From assembly GCF_022565915.1 (NCBI RefSeq), contig NZ_JAJOYX010000004.1, positions 62,001-126,000 on the forward strand: a stretch of 64,000 bases of DNA. The letters run 5' to 3'. A program made the position numbers and the translations under genes. Of this stretch, positions 18,090 through 26,823 are shown one piece after another. The stretch comes from Nesterenkonia sp. LB17 (GTDB lineage: Bacteria; Actinomycetota; Actinomycetes; Actinomycetales; Micrococcaceae). The number at the start of each line of letters is the position of its first letter. Position 1 is the stretch's first letter. The notes beneath the pieces were generated by a model. The model saw only the letters and a list, made by a program, of their open reading frames with translations. It was not told the DNA's origin and did not search any database.

Positions 18090-19090
18090 CGCTTGACCTC
18101 CGAGCTTGAGATGCGGCGGGTGATGACGAAGTTGACCAGTCCGATGGCCACGATCAGCAGGAACAGCAGCACCGCCACCGCGGAGGCGAGCCCGAAGTCG
18201 GACCGGGTCCAGCCCAGTTCGTAGAGGTACAAAGTCATGGTCTGCCACTGGCCGTCGGCGCCGCCGCGGCCGTACTGGTCGAACATCCGCGGCTCGTCGA
18301 AGATCTGGAGCCCGCCGATGGTCGAGGTGATGATCACGAAGATGATGGTCGGGCGCAGGTTCGGGATGGTCACCGAGATGAACTGACGGACCTTCCCCGC
18401 GCCGTCGATCGCGGCCGCCTCATAGAGGTCTCGCGGGACAGCCTGCATGGCGGCCAGGAAGATCAGTGCGTTGTACCCGGTCCAGCGGAAGTTCACCATG
18501 GTGGCGATGGCCAGGTGGCTGGGCAGCACGCCCGAATGCCAGCCGACGGCGTCGATGCCCACGGTCTCGAGCATCGAGTTCACCAGCCCGAACCGGTCAC
18601 CGAAGAGGTTGGAGAAGATCAGCGCCACGGCCACCGGAGTGACCACATAGGGCACCAGCACGCCCATCCGCCAGAAGGTTCTGGCGCGCAGGTTGTAGTC
18701 GAGCAGGTAGGCGATCAGGATTGCCGCCACCACCTGCGGGGCCGAGGAGAGGATGAAGATCGAGAGCGTGTTGCGCAGCGAGATCCAGAAGGCCCGCTGA
18801 CCCAGCACGTGCGCGAAGTTGTCCGTGCCGACGAATTCGCCCTGGCCCATGATCAGGTCCCAGTCGTGGGCGGCGACCCAGATGGTGTAGATCAGCGGGA
18901 ACAGCCCGACCACGGCGAAGAGCAGGAAGAAGGGACTGATGTAGAGGTAGGGCGAATACCGGCGGTCCCAGGCCGAGGCCCGGTGCCGGAAGCTGATGCG
19001 CGGCTTCCGGCGACCGGTCCCGGTCCGGCCCGCCGGACCGCCGCTACGGGATCCCGTGGCGGCGGCCTCGGCCCTTGAAGGTGCGGTCAT
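18086..19090 (-). CDS. Carbohydrate ABC transporter permease (CebF/MalF-like)
   Basis: 334-residue permease, partner of the downstream subunit. A basic N-terminus is followed by six helices (first: YISPFFLLFAVVGLFPLIYTIW) and the EAA loop YEAAAIDGAGKVRQFISVTIP. It starts at ATG 19090, directly before the stop of the binding-protein gene (19093), and overlaps the next permease by 4 bp. Confidence 0.9.
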   Translation of the reverse strand: MTAPSRAEAAATGSRSGGPAGRTGTGRRKPRISFRHRASAWDRRYSPYLYISPFFLLFAVVGLFPLIYTIWVAAHDWDLIMGQGEFVGTDNFAHVLGQRAFWISLRNTLSIFILSSAPQVVAAILIAYLLDYNLRARTFWRMGVLVPYVVTPVAVALIFSNLFGDRFGLVNSMLETVGIDAVGWHSGVLPSHLAIATMVNFRWTGYNALIFLAAMQAVPRDLYEAAAIDGAGKVRQFISVTIPNLRPTIIFVIITSTIGGLQIFDEPRMFDQYGRGGADGQWQTMTLYLYELGWTRSDFGLASAVAVLLFLLIVAIGLVNFVITRRISSSEVKR

Positions 19091-19092
19091 GA

Positions 19093-20463
19093 TCAGCGCA
19101 GGGCTTCCATGTCGTTGACGAACTTCTGCCAGGAGGACTCCGGATCGTCGGAGCCGTCGACGTCGACCCGGTTGATCGCGTCCTGGATCGCCACATTGAT
19201 GGTCAGGTACTCGGTGCCCTTCAGCGGCTGGGTCTCCACAGCCTCGGCGCGTTCGGCCAGGATCTCGCCGGTGGGAGCGTCGTTGAAGAACTCATTGGTG
19301 GCTGAGAGCAGCTCCTCGGACTCCAGCGCCTCCGCCGTGGATGGGAACGCGTTGACAACCTCGAAGGCCTTCAGCTGCTGCTCCGGAGCGGTGAGCCAGG
19401 CTGCCAGCTCCTTGGCCGCCTCGACGTTGTCTCCCTGCGACGGCACGGTCAGATATGAGCCGCCCCAGTTGGCGCCGCCGCCCGGGAAGGTGTTGGCGAT
19501 GTCCCAGCCCTCGACCTCCGCGGCGTTGCCCTCGATGATGCCCAGCATCCAGCCCGGGCACATCATGGTGGCGAAGGTCTCCTCGCGCTGGAAGGCGTCA
19601 GACCAGTCGCCGCTCCACTGGGTCAGACCCGCCGAGAGCTCGTCCTGAACCGAGGCCTCGAGCAGCTGGTCGTAGAGGTCCTTCACCTCGGGATTCGTAT
19701 CGGCGATGACCTCGCCCTCCGCATCCTGGAAGGGCACCTCGACCTGGTTGATCATGCCCTGCCAGACGTTGTCGGAACCGGAGTACCAGGCGGAGTCGGA
19801 CTCAGCCACGAACTCCCGGCCGGCCGCGAAGTAGTCCTCCCAGGTGTCTCCGAGGAAGTCGGCCACCTCGTCACGGTCGGTGGGCAGCCCGGCCTCCTCG
19901 AACAGGTCCGCCCGGTAACAGACGGCCTGCGGACCGCTGTCGGTGCCGTAGCCGATGAGGCTGCCGTCCTCGAGCAGAGCATCCTCGTACTTCCAATCGA
20001 GCCACCGGCCCTCGACCTCGGGATCCGAGAGGTCCTCGAAGCGGTCCGGGTACTGCTTGAACTCGGCGAGCCAGTCCACCTCCAGGGGCTCGATGTCCGA
20101 GGCGCCCTGCCCGGCGCCGAGGCTGTTGCGCAGCGAATCACGGGCGTTCTCTGCGGTGTCGATCTTGTTGTGCTCGATGGTGACGTTCTCGTTGAGCTCC
20201 TCGTACTCGGTGAAGAGCTCCTCATAGCCGAACTCGTTGAAGGTGGTCACGCTCAAGCTGACGTCCTCCCCCTCGGCCACGCCGCCGTCGTCGTCCCCGC
20301 CGGCGGCACCTCCGCAGGCGGTCAGGGCGAGCGCCAGGCCGGAGGTGAGCGCGATGCCCCGCAGCACATGGGCGCGGCGATGCGCGCCTCGGGCCGAGCC
20401 TGGCCGACGCCCCGGGTGGGCGGCTGCGGAGGTGTTCTCCTCCGCGTGATCAGTAGTCCTCAT
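19093..20463 (-). CDS. Sugar-binding lipoprotein of ABC transporter (CebE-like)
   Basis: 456-residue extracytoplasmic receptor. The N-terminus has an arginine-rich segment, a hydrophobic stretch and the lipobox LTAC followed by GGAAGGDDD, so it is membrane-anchored after lipidation. The rest is a type 2 solute-binding protein (SBP_bac_1): EVADFLGDTWEDYFAAGREF, MMCPGWMLGIIEG, LAAWLTAPEQQLKAFEVVNAFPS. The ATG at 20463 has AAGGAG about 9-10 bp upstream. It is the first gene of the operon, directly behind a palindromic operator. The ligand is inferred to be cellobiose or a related beta-glucoside. Confidence 0.9.
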   Translation of the reverse strand: MRTTDHAEENTSAAAHPGRRPGSARGAHRRAHVLRGIALTSGLALALTACGGAAGGDDDGGVAEGEDVSLSVTTFNEFGYEELFTEYEELNENVTIEHNKIDTAENARDSLRNSLGAGQGASDIEPLEVDWLAEFKQYPDRFEDLSDPEVEGRWLDWKYEDALLEDGSLIGYGTDSGPQAVCYRADLFEEAGLPTDRDEVADFLGDTWEDYFAAGREFVAESDSAWYSGSDNVWQGMINQVEVPFQDAEGEVIADTNPEVKDLYDQLLEASVQDELSAGLTQWSGDWSDAFQREETFATMMCPGWMLGIIEGNAAEVEGWDIANTFPGGGANWGGSYLTVPSQGDNVEAAKELAAWLTAPEQQLKAFEVVNAFPSTAEALESEELLSATNEFFNDAPTGEILAERAEAVETQPLKGTEYLTINVAIQDAINRVDVDGSDDPESSWQKFVNDMEALR

Positions 20464-20513
20464 CACAGAAATCTCCTTCGATATGAGGTGCGAGCGAGTC
20501 CCCAAGCCGTCTT

Positions 20514-20568
20514 GTGAGAGCGCTCTCACGGTGAGAAGAAAGTAGCACCCCTGGTAAGACTGTGGCAA
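20514..20568 (-). promoter_or_regulatory. Operator and promoter of the beta-glucoside operon
   Basis: The perfect 16-bp palindrome GTGAGAGCGCTCTCAC (20514-20529) lies about 50 bp before the binding-protein start. Its core differs from the Streptomyces CebR box TGGGAGCGCTCCCA by two symmetric changes. Just upstream on the minus strand are a possible -35 TTGCCA (20563-20568) and -10 TACTTT (20539-20544) with an 18-bp spacer, placing the operator at or just after the transcription start, suited to repression. Confidence 0.75.
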
Positions 20569-20722
20569 GGGTCACAGCCCCGTCCCGCCATTGAGGCCCT
20601 GCGGGAGGAGCCACTGGGCGGCACGGTGCAGGGGTGAGACAGTAGACTCTGGACTTATTGCCCAGTTCAGCACGCAGCCGCTTCAAGGCTGGGCACACAT
20701 TCATCAGTAGAAGGAGGTGCCG

Positions 20723-21514
20723 GTGGGACTGCTAGACAAGCTTGAACACGGCATCGAAAAGGCCGTCCGCGGTGCCTTCTCAGGACGAGGAGGGAGTCTC
20801 GGACCCGTGGAGATCGCCACCGCCGTACGCCGCCACATGGACCGAGAGTCCAAGACCATCGCCGAGGGCCAGCACCTGGCACCGAACCTGTACAAGGTCC
20901 GGCTCGCCGGTGAGGACTTCAGCGAGGCCAAGAAATATGGCGTCGCCCTGGCCGAGGAGCTCTGCGAGGAGATCCTGCGCCACGCCGAATCCCAGGGATA
21001 CACCCTGCTGGGCCCGGTGAAGGCGACCTTCGTGAAGAACACCGAGCTCAAGCGCGGTCAGCTCAGCATCGAGTCGCGCACCGACAAGGACCCGCTGGCC
21101 AGCCCCGTCGCGCCCCAGCAGTCCTCCCCGGCAGCCGGCCCCAGCGCCGCCGCCCCGCTTCCGGCCACGATGTCCCAGCCCACGGTCACCCCTCCGCCCG
21201 CGCCGACATCAGTCCCTGCCCCGCAGCCCACGGCGAGCCTGGAGTATGAGGAGCAGACCTACCCGCTGCGCCCGGACTCCACCGTGATCGGGCGCTCCAC
21301 CTCGGCCGATGTCACCGTTCCCGACACCGGGGTCTCGCGCAAGCACCTGGAGCTCTTCCGCTCCGGCGGCGCGTGGTACGCCCGTGACCTGGGCTCCACC
21401 AACGGCTCCTATGTGGACGGCGAGCAGCTCACCGGTGACACGCCCAAGGTGCAGCTCATCGACGGCGCCCTGATCTCGCTCGGCAACGCGCGCCTGCGCT
21501 TCCGCCAGAGCTGA
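20723..21514 (+). CDS. fhaA: FHA-domain protein FhaA
   Basis: 263-residue signalling adaptor. Residues about 1-120 form the DUF3662 domain (LLDKLEHGIEKAVRGAF ... YKVRLAGEDFSEAKKYG), followed by a Pro/Ala linker and a C-terminal FHA domain that binds phosphothreonine (TVIGRSTSADVTVPDTGVSRKHLEL, DLGSTNGSYVDG). In Mycobacterium FhaA is a PknB substrate and docks with MurJ and the elongation machinery. The GTG at 20723 has AAGGAGG 5 bp upstream; the earlier GTG at 20717 overlaps that site. It is first in the operon with fhaB, pstP, rodA, pbpA, pknA and pknB. Confidence 0.92.
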   Translation: MGLLDKLEHGIEKAVRGAFSGRGGSLGPVEIATAVRRHMDRESKTIAEGQHLAPNLYKVRLAGEDFSEAKKYGVALAEELCEEILRHAESQGYTLLGPVKATFVKNTELKRGQLSIESRTDKDPLASPVAPQQSSPAAGPSAAAPLPATMSQPTVTPPPAPTSVPAPQPTASLEYEEQTYPLRPDSTVIGRSTSADVTVPDTGVSRKHLELFRSGGAWYARDLGSTNGSYVDGEQLTGDTPKVQLIDGALISLGNARLRFRQS

Positions 21515-21527
21515 AGGACGCCTACAC

Positions 21528-22028
21528 ATGAGTGAACTCGCTGTCACGGTGCTGCAGTTCGGGCTGCTGCTGCTGCTCTGGATCCTGATCCTCTCGATCA
21601 TCGGAGCGCAGGGCCGGGACATGACCATCTCCAAGCGCTCACGGGCCCGGGCCGCCGCCCCACACGCTGCACCGGCCCCGCGCAGCGGACCCCCCGCCCC
21701 CGCCGGCAGCAACCACAGCGGCCCCACTCCGCGTCCGCGACCCCGACGCCTGCTGGTCAGCGAGGGCCCCCTGGCCGGGACCGAGCTCCCGCTCGGCTCA
21801 GCCTCGATCATGATGGGCCGGGCACAGGAATGCACCCTGGTGCTCGATGACGACTACGCCTCCGGCAAGCACGCCCGGCTCTTCCCGCAGGGTTCCCGCT
21901 GGTTCCTCGAGGACCTGGGCTCCACCAACGGCACCTGGCTCGGTGAGGAGCAGCTGACCCGCGCCTCCACGGTCGAGCCCGGGGACCGGATCCGCATCGG
22001 CAAGACCGTCCTGGAGCTGAGGACCTAG
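21528..22028 (+). CDS. fhaB: FHA-domain membrane protein FhaB
   Basis: 166 residues: an N-terminal membrane helix (VTVLQFGLLLLLWILILSIIGA), a basic/proline-rich linker and a C-terminal FHA domain (SIMMGRAQECTLVLDDDYASGKHARL, DLGSTNGTWLGE). It matches mycobacterial FhaB/FipA in position, length and layout; that protein links kinase signalling to cell division. It sits between fhaA and pstP with short gaps. Confidence 0.92.
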   Translation: MSELAVTVLQFGLLLLLWILILSIIGAQGRDMTISKRSRARAAAPHAAPAPRSGPPAPAGSNHSGPTPRPRPRRLLVSEGPLAGTELPLGSASIMMGRAQECTLVLDDDYASGKHARLFPQGSRWFLEDLGSTNGTWLGEEQLTRASTVEPGDRIRIGKTVLELRT

Positions 22029-22031
22029 CCC

Positions 22032-23861
22032 GTGGCTCTGGTATTCCGCTTCGCAGCGCGCTCCGACACCGGTGCCGTGCGCTCCAAGAACGACGACTCC
22101 GGCTACGCGGGCCGCTATTTCGCCGTGGTCGCAGACGGCATGGGCGGCCACGCCGGCGGCGACGTCGCCTCCGCCTCCACGGTGCTGGACCTCGCACACC
22201 TGGACACGCGCGGGTTCGCGGACCCCGAGACGGTGCTGCCGGATGAGATCCAGACCGCGAACTCCTTCTTGAACAAGCTGGTCAAGGCCAACCCGAAGCT
22301 CGCCGGGATGGGCACCACCATCACCTCGCTGCTGATCACCCAGGAACGGCTGCAGTTCGCCCACATCGGCGACTCCCGCGCCTACCGGCTCAAGCGTGGA
22401 CGGTTCCGGCAGGTCAGCAAGGACCACACCTTCGTCCAGCGACTGGTCGACGAAGGCCGGCTGGATCCAGACCAGGCCGAGCACCACCCGCACAAGAACG
22501 TGCTGATGCGCGTGCTCGGCGATGTCGATGCCTCACCCGAGCTGGACATCACCTCCTTCCCGCTGGAGGCCGGTGAGCGCTGGCTGCTCTGCTCAGACGG
22601 GCTCAACGCCGTCGTCTCCGAACGGCTGATCGAACAGAAGCTGCGCTCCACCCAGACCCTGGAGTCGATCGTCGATGACCTTGTCGACCTGACCCTCGGC
22701 GGAGGCGCCCCGGACAATGTGACAGTGGTCTGCCTGGAGGTCGTGGAGGCCGATGAGGCCGCCCTGGCACCGAGCAACGAGCTGCCGCTCAGCGAGGCCG
22801 CCGTGGCCGCCGCCTCCCACAACTACGGCGGAGCCGACGCGACCATGGAGCTCGACGTGGTCCCGGTGGTCAACTCCGAGGCCTTCTCCGCCCACGACGA
22901 CGAGGACTCGCTCTCCCCGCTGTCGGCCGCCATGGTGCGCAAGAAGCTCGGAGCGCGTCCGCACCTGCTGGTCGGCGCCGCCAACAAGGCAGCCGACACC
23001 GGCACGATTCCCGTGGTCGCGCGCAATGTGGATGAGCACCCGATGGCCTCGCTGCTCACCGGCCAGCCGCTGCGTCCCGTGCGCCACACCTACTCCGAGC
23101 TGCTCGAGGAGCATCCGCACGACCCTGCCGCGGCCAACGGCGAAGCAGACGAGACCGGGGCCGACTCAGGCGCCGCCGTCGGTGCCTCCGACCCCGCTGA
23201 CCCCGCTGGCGCGACCGACCCCGAATCCGCTGAACCCTCCGCCGATCAGCCGGCTCCACGTGATCCGGACTCATCCGCGGCGCAGGCCCCCAGTGACGAC
23301 GGGCCGCACCGGGCCGGCGCCGGACTCGCCGAGGAGCCCGAGAGCATCCAGGAGGAGGAGCTGGTCCTCGATGAGGAGGAGCTCGACGCGTTGGAGACGA
23401 CGCGACGACGCAGCTCCTGGTTCCTGCCCACCTTTGTGGCGCTGTTGGCCGTGCTGGTCGCCGTCGTCACCTTCCTGGGGTACGTCTGGACCCAGACCCA
23501 GTACTACGTCGGAGAGGACCAGGGCGAGGTCGCCATCTACAGCGGCGTCTCCCAGTCCCTGGGGCCGATCAGGCTCTCCGAGGTCGACGAACACGCCGAT
23601 ATCGCCCTGGGAGACCTCACCCAGTACCACCAGGAGCGGATCGAGCGAGGCATCGCCGCCGACGACCGTGATCACGCGGAACACATCGTCAGCCAGCTGC
23701 GCGCCATGGCCACCGCCAATGCCGAGCAGGACGAACCCGGCCCGGAGGACGAGCCGGGGGCGGATGAGGCCGACGAGCCCGCCGATGAGACGGCCGAGGA
23801 TCCCGCGGAGGATCAGCCAGCCCAGGACCAGCCAGCCGAGAATCAGGGAGGTGACCAGTGA
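22032..23861 (+). CDS. pstP: PP2C-type Ser/Thr phosphatase PstP
   Basis: 609-residue membrane phosphatase opposing the Ser/Thr kinases. The catalytic domain (residues 1-240) shows the metal-binding motifs RSDTGAVRSKNDDSGY, FAVVADGMGGHAGGDVAS, AHIGDSRAYRL and GGGAPDNVTVVCLE. An acidic, Ala/Pro-rich cytoplasmic linker of about 200 residues leads to a membrane helix (SSWFLPTFVALLAVLVAVVTFLGYVW, near residues 460-486) and an extracellular tail rich in Asp and Glu. The linker and tail make it longer than mycobacterial PstP. The start is GTG at 22032; its stop overlaps the GTG of rodA. Confidence 0.93.
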   Translation: MALVFRFAARSDTGAVRSKNDDSGYAGRYFAVVADGMGGHAGGDVASASTVLDLAHLDTRGFADPETVLPDEIQTANSFLNKLVKANPKLAGMGTTITSLLITQERLQFAHIGDSRAYRLKRGRFRQVSKDHTFVQRLVDEGRLDPDQAEHHPHKNVLMRVLGDVDASPELDITSFPLEAGERWLLCSDGLNAVVSERLIEQKLRSTQTLESIVDDLVDLTLGGGAPDNVTVVCLEVVEADEAALAPSNELPLSEAAVAAASHNYGGADATMELDVVPVVNSEAFSAHDDEDSLSPLSAAMVRKKLGARPHLLVGAANKAADTGTIPVVARNVDEHPMASLLTGQPLRPVRHTYSELLEEHPHDPAAANGEADETGADSGAAVGASDPADPAGATDPESAEPSADQPAPRDPDSSAAQAPSDDGPHRAGAGLAEEPESIQEEELVLDEEELDALETTRRRSSWFLPTFVALLAVLVAVVTFLGYVWTQTQYYVGEDQGEVAIYSGVSQSLGPIRLSEVDEHADIALGDLTQYHQERIERGIAADDRDHAEHIVSQLRAMATANAEQDEPGPEDEPGADEADEPADETAEDPAEDQPAQDQPAENQGGDQ

Positions 23862-25381
23862 ACGCAGCATCTCAGCAGGTGTACAAGCCGCGCAGGAATC
23901 TCGAGCTGGTGCTGCTCCTGATGGCCCTGACTGTGGCGATCGGCGCCCAGATGCTGGTCGCGCTCGCCCTCGACGAGCCGATCACCGCCGACTACTACGT
24001 CGAAGGCGCCGTCTTCGCCGGACTGGTCCTCGCCTTCCATGTGGTGCTGCGGCTGCGCGCGAAATACGCGGACCCCTTCATCCTTCCCATCGTGGTGACC
24101 CTCAACGGGCTGGGCCTCGCGATGATCCACCGGCTCGACTTCACCCCCGCCTACTCCGGGGTCGCCGATCGGCAGCTGATGTGGACCGGGGTCTCGATCG
24201 TGGCCGCCGTGGCCCTGCTGTGGCTGCTCAAGGACCACCGTCGGCTCCGGCAGCTGACCTACATCTCCTTGGCGGCCAGCGTCGTGCTGCTCTTCCTGCC
24301 GATCGTGCCGGGAGTGGGCCAGGAGCTGCACGGCGCCCGGATCTGGGTGAACCTCGGCCCGCTGTCCTTCCAGCCCAGCGAGATCGCCAAGATCACCCTG
24401 GCAGTGTTCTTCGCCGGATTCCTCGCCAACAACCGCGATCTGATCCTGCTGGCGGGCCGGAAGTTCGGGCCCGTGACCTTCCCCCGGCTGCGTGACCTCG
24501 CCCCGATGTTCATCGCCTGGATCATCGCCATCGGCGTGCTCGTGGTGCAGAACGACCTCGGGAACGCGCTGATGTTCTTCGGCCTCTTCGTCGCCGTGAT
24601 CTACGTGGCCACCTCCCGGTTCTCCTGGATCGCGATCGGCTCGGTCTTCATGCTCATCGGCGCCGCCCTGGCCTATCGGTTCGTGTCCCACTTCCGGGAC
24701 CGGGTCGAGATCTGGCTCAACGCCTTCGACCAGGACATCTACGAACGCGCCTTCGGCGGCTCCCACCAGGTGGTGCAGGGCCTGTTCGGCATGGCGCACG
24801 GCGGCCTCGCCGGCACCGGCCTGGGCTCGGGCAACCCGAACATGGTCTCGCTGGCCAACTCGGACATGATCATCGCCGCCTTCGGCGAGGAGCTCGGCTT
24901 CATCGGGCTCTCCGCCATGCTGCTGCTCTACCTTCTGCTCTTCAGCCGCTACATGCGCGCCGGGCTCGGCACCCGCGACACCTTCGGCAAGCTGCTCGCC
25001 GTGGGCCTCGCCGTCGTCCTGGTGCTGCAGGTCTTCGTCGTCGTCGGAGGCATCACGCGAGTCATCCCGCTGACCGGACTGGCCACGCCCTTCCTTGCCG
25101 CAGGCGGCTCCGCGCTGTTGGCTAACTGGCTGATCGTGGCGCTGGTGCTGCTGATCTCCCACTCCGCCCGGCAGCCGGTGATCGTGGGACCGATGGTCAA
25201 CGCGACCGGGGAATCCTCCTCCGGCATCGAGTCGCGACTGCACTCCGACGGGCCGGGGGCACGCGAGAGCGCCGTCCACCGGCACGGTGCGCACCGACAG
25301 CCCGACCACCATGACCGCCACGACGACGACCACACCGGCATCGACCATGTGCCAGCTGAGCAGGGAGGGACGACGAGATGA
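23858..25381 (+). CDS. rodA: SEDS peptidoglycan polymerase (RodA/FtsW family)
   Basis: Peptidoglycan glycosyltransferase of the SEDS family, 507 residues with about ten helices. Family segments include WVNLGPLSFQPSEIAKITLAVF, VVQNDLGNALMFFGLF and IIAAFGEELGFIGLSAMLLLY. Its position before pbpA indicates RodA, with the transpeptidase as partner. The GTG overlaps the pstP stop and the stop overlaps the pbpA start. The C-terminal tail carries an unusual His/Asp-rich run in its last 35 residues (HRHGAH, HHDRHDDDH). Confidence 0.92.
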   Translation: MNAASQQVYKPRRNLELVLLLMALTVAIGAQMLVALALDEPITADYYVEGAVFAGLVLAFHVVLRLRAKYADPFILPIVVTLNGLGLAMIHRLDFTPAYSGVADRQLMWTGVSIVAAVALLWLLKDHRRLRQLTYISLAASVVLLFLPIVPGVGQELHGARIWVNLGPLSFQPSEIAKITLAVFFAGFLANNRDLILLAGRKFGPVTFPRLRDLAPMFIAWIIAIGVLVVQNDLGNALMFFGLFVAVIYVATSRFSWIAIGSVFMLIGAALAYRFVSHFRDRVEIWLNAFDQDIYERAFGGSHQVVQGLFGMAHGGLAGTGLGSGNPNMVSLANSDMIIAAFGEELGFIGLSAMLLLYLLLFSRYMRAGLGTRDTFGKLLAVGLAVVLVLQVFVVVGGITRVIPLTGLATPFLAAGGSALLANWLIVALVLLISHSARQPVIVGPMVNATGESSSGIESRLHSDGPGARESAVHRHGAHRQPDHHDRHDDDHTGIDHVPAEQGGTTR

Positions 25382-26823
25382 ACAACGCCATTCGTCACAC
25401 CTGGGTCGTCGCGGTGGGCCTGTTCCTCACGCTCTTCGTCGCGCTCTCCATCATCCAGGTGGCGATGACCGATGAGCTCAATGCCAACCCCAACAACGTG
25501 CGGCAGGTCTATGAGGACCGCGGAGCCCCGCGCGGCGCGATCACGGTGGAGGGCACCGCCGTCGCGGAATCCGTCCCCTCGGAGAACTCCAGCTTCGCCT
25601 ACCAGCGGGTCTACCACGAGCCCGAGCTCTACTCCGGGATCACCGGCACCTACTCCATCGCCGCGAACCCCACCGGACTGGAGGGCACGCTCAACGAGTA
25701 CCTCTCGGGGCAGTCCGACAGCCAGTTCTTCGACCGGATCACCTCGGTGTTCACCGGCGACACGATGGACGGCGGTCAGGTCGAGCTGACCCTCGACGCC
25801 GAGCTGCAGCAGCTCGCCTACGACCAGATCCCCGAGGGGACCCGCGGAAGCATCATCGTCACCGAGATCGCCACCGGCGACATCAAGGCCATGGCCGCCA
25901 AGCCCAGCTATGACAACAATGCTCTCGCCGTGCAGGACTCCACCCAACTGATCCAGAACCAGGAGGAGCTGGAGTCCGACCCGGATCTGCGCTACATCTC
26001 CCGGGCCATCTCCAGCACCCTCGCCCCCGGCTCCACCTTCAAGCTCGTCGATCTGGTGGCGATGCTGGAGTCCGGGGACTACGAGCCGGACACGATCCTG
26101 GCCAACCCGAACTCGATCACGCTGCCGGATTCGAACACCGAGCTGGCGAACTTCGATCGCGGCATCTGCGCGCAGCGTTCCCAGGCGGAGCTCTCGTGGA
26201 TCGTGGCGCAGTCCTGCAACACGCCCTTCGCGCAGGCCGCCATGGACCTCGGCGAGGGCTCGATCAGGGACAGTGCCGAGGCCTTCGGGTTCAACTCCGA
26301 TGGCCTGGGCATCCCGCTGCGCGTGGACACCTCGAACTTCCCCACCGACCTCTCCGACGCCGCCCTGGCCCAGTCCTCCATCGGCCAGTTCGACGTCACC
26401 TCCACCCCGCTGCAGATGAACATGGTCGCCGCCGCCATCGCCAACGACGGCACCCTGATGAAGCCCAACCTGGTCAACGCGATCCGTGGCTCCGACCTGC
26501 AGCTGCTCTCCACCTCCGAACCAGAGACGCTCTCCGAGGTCACCTCCGAGCAGGTGGCAGACGAGATCACCGAGATGATGGTCGGGGTCGTCGAGTCCGG
26601 CACGGGCACCCGCGCGCAGACCGAGACCTTCCAGGTCGCGGCCAAGACCGGCACGGCAGACGTCGGCGACACCGGAGAGGTGAACTCCTGGATCACCGGC
26701 TTCGCCCCCGCCGACGACCCGCAGTATGCGGTGACCGTGGCCTACGAGCGGATCGACTTCGACACCGGATCTTCGCTCACTGGACCGCAGCTGCTGACCA
26801 TGCTCGAGGCGGCGATCGAATGA
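25378..26823 (+). CDS. pbpA: Class B penicillin-binding protein PbpA (transpeptidase)
   Basis: Monofunctional D,D-transpeptidase of 481 residues anchored by an N-terminal helix ([22 protein letters not shown]). Active-site motifs are SXXK in [12 protein letters not shown] in [11 protein letters not shown] and KTG in [10 protein letters not shown]. It forms the crosslinking half of the RodA-PbpA elongation pair. It overlaps rodA and pknA by ATGA junctions, so all are translated as a coupled set. Confidence 0.93.
   Translation: MNNAIRHTWVVAVGLFLTLFVALSIIQVAMTDELNANPNNVRQVYEDRGAPRGAITVEGTAVAESVPSENSSFAYQRVYHEPELYSGITGTYSIAANPTGLEGTLNEYLSGQSDSQFFDRITSVFTGDTMDGGQVELTLDAELQQLAYDQIPEGTRGSIIVTEIATGDIKAMAAKPSYDNNALAVQDSTQLIQNQEELESDPDLRYISRAISSTLAPGSTFKLVDLVAMLESGDYEPDTILANPNSITLPDSNTELANFDRGICAQRSQAELSWIVAQSCNTPFAQAAMDLGEGSIRDSAEAFGFNSDGLGIPLRVDTSNFPTDLSDAALAQSSIGQFDVTSTPLQMNMVAAAIANDGTLMKPNLVNAIRGSDLQLLSTSEPETLSEVTSEQVADEITEMMVGVVESGTGTRAQTETFQVAAKTGTADVGDTGEVNSWITGFAPADDPQYAVTVAYERIDFDTGSSLTGPQLLTMLEAAIE

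Noticed and set aside
23843-25348. 501-codon open frame opposite the RodA gene
   Set aside because: Shadow of the SEDS gene; the product is dominated by His, Glu, Gln and Gly with no fold-like pattern.
26196-26819. Upstream extension of the pknA frame
   Set aside because: It overlaps the pbpA catalytic domain and encodes Arg/His-rich nonsense; the kinase fold begins right after the ATG at 26820.
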